The notes under the pieces: generated by a model
Databases searched by the model: none
Told to the model about the DNA's origin: nothing
What the model saw: the letters and a program-made list of their open reading frames with translations, nothing else
DNA from: Glandiceps talaboti
Taxonomy: Eukaryota; Hemichordata; Enteropneusta; Spengelidae
Assembly: GCF_964340395.1 (NCBI RefSeq)
Contig: NC_135560.1
Span: 12,194,598 to 12,258,597 of the forward strand
Direction of reading: 5' to 3'
Length of the DNA: 64,000 nt
Program-made: the position numbers and the translations under genes
Part shown: piece after piece, positions 60,101 to 64,000 of the stretch
Layout of the letters: each line of letters opens with the position of its first letter
Numbering within the stretch: position 1 is the first letter of the stretch

Positions 60101-63100
60101 GAAATAAGGTAAAGAAGTTTTGTTGCGTATATAATTCCTTCTGTGGTGTCAAAACAGACAAGTAAAAAAATTCAAAGTTGTCATTACTTCCAATTTTTCA
60201 TAGATTATACTCGCACAGATGTAATCATATTTTTCACAAATATTTTTTGTCCTTCAGCCAGAAAGTACTTGTGACGTAAGGGTTTTTATTATTTTGTGTC
60301 TTCAACTCAAAGTGACAAGGCCCCTTAGGTCACTTATATTTTACTTGGCACAACAAAGGAAAACGTTAGGGAATAACGGGTAATATTTGATCACAACAAA
60401 GGAATGCATTTGTCAATATATGCAGTTTTTATTTACAACTGTCTTATTTACTAATGCATATTTTGACTCAAATAATACATTTTTTGTATTCAACAGAAAC
60501 TCAAATTAAACTGGGAGCGTCTTCAGAAATCTAGAAGAGTTTTAATTCACATTCCGTCACTGGGCTACTCACAGAAAATAAGGGATGCCATCAAAGATAT
60601 GAACATAAGACAGAATTTACAAATGGCCAGAATATGTGATATTTCAGGTGAGAATCTAATCTGTCACATACTATTGTTCTCTATGGCTGATGGTAGAATG
60701 GTTGCAGGGTCACCAGGTCCAACTCATCATAATCTGAACATTGTTGGTCAATTTTTGCTACTTCAGATTTGTTCTGATTAGTCCATTAGGCAAGACCAAA
60801 TTTGTACTCGGGCAAGACTTGAGTCACCAATTTACGTCAGTCAACCCTGCTGTATGAAATGGGAACCTGGCTGAACAGAGATTGTTAAATGAAAGATTCA
60901 ATCCTATGAGATTTAAGTACCAGTATGGATTGTTTTGATGCTTCTCACTGGATCCAGGGAGTGGAAGAAATAGTAAGGGTTAATCTCTTATAGAAATATG
61001 AAGAAGAAGAAAATGAGTACTGGTAATCTATAACACAGTAATTACAATCTATCCTACTAGACTTGCTGTTGTTTTGAATGGCAACAGTTTTATGTCCCAT
61101 CCTGGACGCTTTCTTCAGACCAACTGATGATCTAATGACAGATGGTTAGTGACACCTGACAGTCTGAGAGTACAATTGTCATGTGATGATGAGAATCATT
61201 GGGGAATTGCCTACTGTACTTGCCGTTGTCATTCAAAACAACAGCAAGTACAGTTGGATAGATTTTAATTACTTCGTTATTTACTTCATACCTAGATGGT
61301 TGAGAACATTCTTAGACATACTGGTAATTTATGTTGAAAATGGTATGCTTGTGTTCTTACAGATCCTAATGTGGAAGTAATTTACATCTGTCCTGTTCAA
61401 GTCAATGATGAAACATTACAGTACTATGCAAAATTGATGGGTTTAAGATCAGCTGTAAACAGTGGTAATGTTGAAGACCAAACAGACGTCACACCTAGAT
61501 ATAAAATTATAGTCCCAGAGGCTTCCAATAGATTTCCAGTAAGTACTGTAGTTATGGTTACACTAAGCTTTGTAAGTGTAGCCATGGTTTAATTGTTACA
61601 GTAGTCGGTGCAGAATCTGCAGGTTCCTGGTTCAAGCCTCGACACCACTGCCATTTGTTTCTAAATGGATGGATTTTTTGGAGAATGCTTTAATCCCATG
61701 TGTTTATAGAGACTAACAAATTGTAAGTTGTATACTCCCCAACCCTCATGTTATACAAAGAGTGAGTTTGATACATTCACTTTACAGGTAGTTGTTTTTA
61801 TTAATGGGGGGGGGGGGGGGTGTACTTTAGTAAGTTATATTGGGAAGTTTTGTGCTGTTATCGGTCTGTGTCAGTGTAGTAATTGTACAGAGCTATGACG
61901 ACACTCACTGTGAAAGGCACTTTATAATTACATACCGTTAACATCATTGCAATTGTTGTGTCTGACTATGCAGTCCAGTCCACAGAGGGACATTCTGTCA
62001 ATACCTGTATGATAGTTATGAGAATAGGTATGCATTGCTGTTCCTTCAAAAGGTAGAGAGTCCAAGGAACTCCATGAATCTTACAGGCTGATGTATACCT
62101 ATGTTTATAATCCCTATGTCTTTTAAAGCCTGAAAATTACTCATGCTAAAGAGAATTAGTCTGAAAGGCCCACTTATGTAATCACTCTCTACCCCCACAG
62201 AGAGTGCACATTATATAAGTGGAAGTTAAGGCTGGATCTTTCAGGCTAAAAGAGAATGTAACTATTCACTCTTTGAATTTACATTACACTTTATCTGTTT
62301 TCTTCATCTTTTTCAGAGCCATTCAATGTGTCTATCAACCCTTTTAAAATACAGTCCTAAGGCTTTACAAAGGATACAGAATTTAATCAAAGGAAGAGAT
62401 GCATACATTGTACCTGGAGTTATGCATAAAGATGATCTTTCATTGGCTGATATCTTAGGTAAGACTGTCTGTCTATAGACACGCTGTAAGTTGTGGCGTG
62501 AAGGTGCAACAAAGAATTTGCACTTTACAATGTGTATGGCTTTTCTGATTGATACAGATATAACAAGTAAGCATGTCTATATAGTTTGAAGTTAGGTATG
62601 CATTTCATTTCCTCAAAAGTCAATGAAACACATTCTTTGCAACCTACTTAGAAACTTGACCATTTTAAAATTTGTCGTAAATGGAAATCATATGAATACT
62701 TGCAAGTGATCTTCAGATTACTAAGGGTCTGTATGCCATTTCAATTTGGCAGTAAACAGTCTTGTTGCAAGCGAACATAGTAGTAAATAGGAGATGTGAT
62801 CACCCCTGTGTAGCAAATAGAGACGAGTTTGTCGCAAAAGCTACACTCAGTCAAACTACAATGGTAAGCCAACTCGGAGACTTGATATAATGTGATTGTA
62901 AACACCATGAATGACAATGTTACAGACATGACATGTGAAACTTGAACAGTTAATTAACAAAATAGCCAGATGAATGAGTCAATACAGAGGTTTCATTTGG
63001 CAATATACATATTACAAATCTCATTGTATATGCATGAAACCTATAGGAATATAACCTAGGAATATGTAACGTTAACAACAAGTCCAGTATTGAACTTCCA

Positions 63101-64000
63101 GCTCTTAAACGTTATTTCTATGAGGTTCATGCACATACATTGAGATTTACCAGAGGTGTATTTAGAAGATACTTACATTGATGTTGTCAAAGAATTCACT
63201 AACACATAAGGAAGGTTATTAATCTATGTTTTGTTGTTTGTATCTGTAGATGTTCCAATGTTAGCATCAGAACCAGACATTGCTCAACTTTATAGTACCA
63301 AGTCAGGTTCCAAGAGAGTGTTTGCCAGTGGAAAGGTCGAAGTTCCACCTAGTGAATATGATGTATACAGTCTACCACAGGTAATACACCAATCAGATTA
63401 TCAACTCAACCTTGTTCTCCCTAAACAATAATGGTAGAGTCAATTTGAAATTTGCATGACAAAGAAATCATGCGTTTATGTAAATATGTTCGAAAAAGTC
63501 ACAGGATGGTCCACACCCATTCTGTAATGCCCTGGGAAGAACTCTGAACTTGGTGTGTGATTAATTTTTTTTTTTTTTTTTTTAAACATTTCAGCACATT
63601 TTGTTCATAGCACATCAATTTTGATGTCAAGAAAAGAATATCAAACTAAGGCTTGCAAACAAAATAAATTTGGTTAAAGACTGCCATTTTTGATTGAAGA
63701 AATGAACATGGGCATATCAAATACAGTTTGTTAAAAATTCAAAACTGGAAAATTGATCTTTGTCTGATTGAAAGAATGGAGGTGGGCATATCAGGTACAG
63801 TTCATTAAAAAATCTCAAACTACATTTTACAGCTTTCTAACTGTGTAATTTGTGTTTATTTTCTAGTTACATGAATGTTTAGCACAGTTAGTGACAGAGA
63901 ATCTGGACGTCAAAAGATGGTTATTTAAATTAGATGATGAATTTGATGGCAGGGGAATTGCATACTGTGATGTATCAGTTAATCTGAAATGTTACACATG
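45130..64000 (+). CDS. IQCH: IQCH (IQ motif containing H), 15 exons visible, runs off the right edge
   Basis: IQCH is a calmodulin-binding protein conserved in ciliated animals and needed for spermatogenesis in mouse. Exons: 45130-45189, 50596-50721, 51073-51173, 52232-52315, 52806-52887, 53487-53687, 54377-54560, 55626-55846, 59005-59213, 59772-60108, 60497-60647, 61363-61538, 62317-62458, 63250-63380, 63867-64000 (open). Phases chain without a stop through 779 codons; human IQCH is about 1,030 residues, so roughly a quarter is missing to the right. The start MFAGTEVDRR is the first ATG in its frame, and EEVGEILVK-VQEDLQQLKEHI matches the human N-terminus. The IQ motif is at about residues 476-490 (IQATWRRYKDR). 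From about 586 the protein looks like a pre-ATP-grasp and ATP-grasp region. Intron 1 is 5.4 kb. Confidence 0.92.
46293..46319. repeat. Perfect 12-bp stem hairpin
   Basis: TCCCTCTATCAC, loop TCG, then GTGATAGAGGGA. A TGATAGAGGG word also occurs in the 60-bp repeats near 20822, so it may be a transposon remnant. Confidence 0.8.
47385..47660. repeat. Repeat with multiple GGTAGCCCA / GGGCTACC words
   Basis: CATGGGCTACCATAATTTGC, CTGGTAGCCCACTCAGGCTA and ATTGGTAGCCCATTAGGACT occur in both orientations. It looks like an old dispersed element; class not determined. Confidence 0.45.
49389..49413. repeat. Poly-C homopolymer run
   Basis: An uninterrupted run of 25 C. Shorter G runs occur at about 14131-14147, 54604-54621 and 61806-61820. 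Lengths in assemblies are often unreliable. Confidence 0.9.
51246..51620. mobile_element. TTAA MITE-like element, family D copy 2
   Basis: Left end TTAAAGGGGCACAAGCTGAG; right end ATAAACTCAGTTCGTGTCA. Interior words match 30435-30780 in inverse order. It starts about 70 bases inside IQCH intron 3. Confidence 0.75.
53258..53350. mobile_element. Short inverted-repeat element, family J copy 5
   Basis: ATAGTCAGTAAGATAC at the left and ATATCTTACAGTCTACC at the right, about 90 bp, in IQCH intron 5. Confidence 0.5.
54843..54936. mobile_element. Short inverted-repeat element, family J copy 3
   Basis: AGACTGTCAGATACATCATG at the left; GGTTGACTGATGAGGGCACC and TGGCATACCTTACAGTCT at the right. Confidence 0.75.
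55847..59004 (+). other. IQCH intron 8 (3.2 kb)
   Basis: No exon was identified. It contains a fragment near 57110-57180 resembling the flank of the 3556 hairpin and a family H element at about 58105-58277. Otherwise it is AT-rich. Confidence 0.7.
58105..58277. mobile_element. Short inverted-repeat element, family H copy 2
   Basis: GACACCATAACTTCTGCTAT, TTGTTCTATTTTAACC and GCCAGTACCAAGAATTCAAG match copy 33034-33214; the left terminus is degraded. Confidence 0.6.
59475..59588. mobile_element. Short inverted-repeat element, family J copy 4
   Basis: GCATTGACTGATGTGTGAGG, CGCTCCCTCGTGGCATACC and TGACAGACT match copy 3; the left end is degraded. Located in IQCH intron 9. Confidence 0.6.
59772..60108 (+). 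CDS. IQCH: IQCH exon 10: IQ motif and basic helix
   Basis: This 337-bp exon (residues 424-535) carries VAATKIQATWRRYKDRSAY, a good IQ calmodulin-binding motif (IQxxxRxxxxR pattern around 476-490), followed by a strongly basic, probably helical stretch (LEYRRKKWAAG, KLSKIRKQLKTTRQTH). Immediately upstream is a compact segment (DLLSVIINIDDVEAIITRPG) that does not belong to the IQ motif. Confidence 0.9.
60210..60380. mobile_element. Family E hairpin fragment (copy 4)
   Basis: TTGTCCTTCAGCCAGAAAGT, GTGACGTAAGGG and AGGCCCCTTAGGTCACTTAT match the hairpin part of copy 3; the rest of the element is missing. Confidence 0.65.
61039..61271. mobile_element. MITE-like element with about 42-bp terminal inverted repeats, single copy
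   Basis: TAATTACAATCTATCCTACT followed by TTGCTGTTGTTTTGAATG is mirrored at 61230-61271 as CATTCAAAACAACAGCAAG and TGGATAGATTTTAATTA. Length 233 bp, IQCH intron 11, ending 91 bases before exon 61363. Confidence 0.8.
61363..64000 (+). CDS. IQCH: IQCH exons 12-15: ATP-grasp-like region, cut by the window edge
   Basis: Exons 61363-61538, 62317-62458, 63250-63380 and 63867-64000 encode EVIYICPVQ, then an AYIVPG...[34 protein letters not shown] segment and finally RWLFKLDDEFDGRGIAY. The LADIL-VP-P pattern followed by a Lys-x-Asp...Asp-Gly-x-Gly strand resembles ATP-grasp enzymes, where these elements bind ATP. I recall a Pfam family naming an IQCH-type ATP-grasp domain, but this could not be checked here. 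The metal-binding C-terminal half lies beyond the window. Confidence 0.7.
61595..61960 (+). mobile_element. tRNA-headed SINE, copy 3 (plus orientation, degenerate)
   Basis: AGAATCTGCAGGTTCCTGGT, TTCAAGCCTCG and CACTGCCATTTGTTTCT align with the minus-strand reading of 38560-38960, and GTGAAAGGCACTTTATAATT with its body. It has acquired a G run at 61806-61820. Confidence 0.65.
62127..62247. repeat. Short hairpin element
   Basis: AGCCTGAAA at the left and TTTCAGGCT at the right, with an inner stem CACTCTCT / AGAGAGTG around ACCCCCAC. IQCH intron 12. Confidence 0.6.

Overview
This window is nuclear DNA from an invertebrate animal. It is AT-rich and intron-dense, with GT-AG introns, long CA/TG, GA and TATG microsatellites, and many short inverted-repeat transposons. 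The word ACATGTACAT is strikingly frequent. Such repeat content is known from marine lophotrochozoans (molluscs and relatives) and basal deuterostomes such as amphioxus; I cannot decide between them from sequence alone. No bacterial, viral or CRISPR-type system is present.

Three protein-coding genes account for the coding content, and I recognised each by comparing spliced translations with the known human proteins. (1) RASA1 (p120 RasGAP), + strand. Its 23 exons from 8895 to 27056 encode SH2-SH3-SH2-PH-C2-RasGAP; a phase-compatible starting exon at 7025-7059 would make a complete 878-residue protein resembling the short human isoform. (2) AAGAB (p34, alpha/gamma-adaptin binding protein), - strand. 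Eight exons from 44888 down to 38372 give 393 residues. (3) IQCH (IQ motif containing H), + strand. Fifteen exons start at 45130 and the gene runs off the right edge, with about 779 residues visible.

Layout. 1-7024 is upstream of the candidate RASA1 start and holds a 115-bp satellite block and several MITE-like elements. 7025-27056 is RASA1. 27057-38371 is the convergent gap between RASA1 and AAGAB and consists mostly of repeats. 38372-44888 is AAGAB. 44889-45129 is a very compact divergent promoter with NRF1-, RFX X-box- and YY1-like words. 45130-64000 is IQCH. From general knowledge, AAGAB and IQCH are also head-to-head neighbours on human chromosome 15, so the pair looks like an ancient linkage; RASA1 next to AAGAB is not the human arrangement.

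Functionally the genes are separate: RASA1 switches off Ras downstream of tyrosine kinases, AAGAB assists assembly of AP-1/AP-2 adaptor complexes, and IQCH is a calmodulin-binding, testis/cilium-associated protein whose C-terminal part looks ATP-grasp-like. The richest unexplained content is a collection of at least ten families or single copies of short inverted-repeat elements, several with TTAA ends and several present two to six times here. Exon boundaries were placed by eye from splice signals, unbroken reading phase and homology; element ends are approximate unless a terminal repeat is stated.
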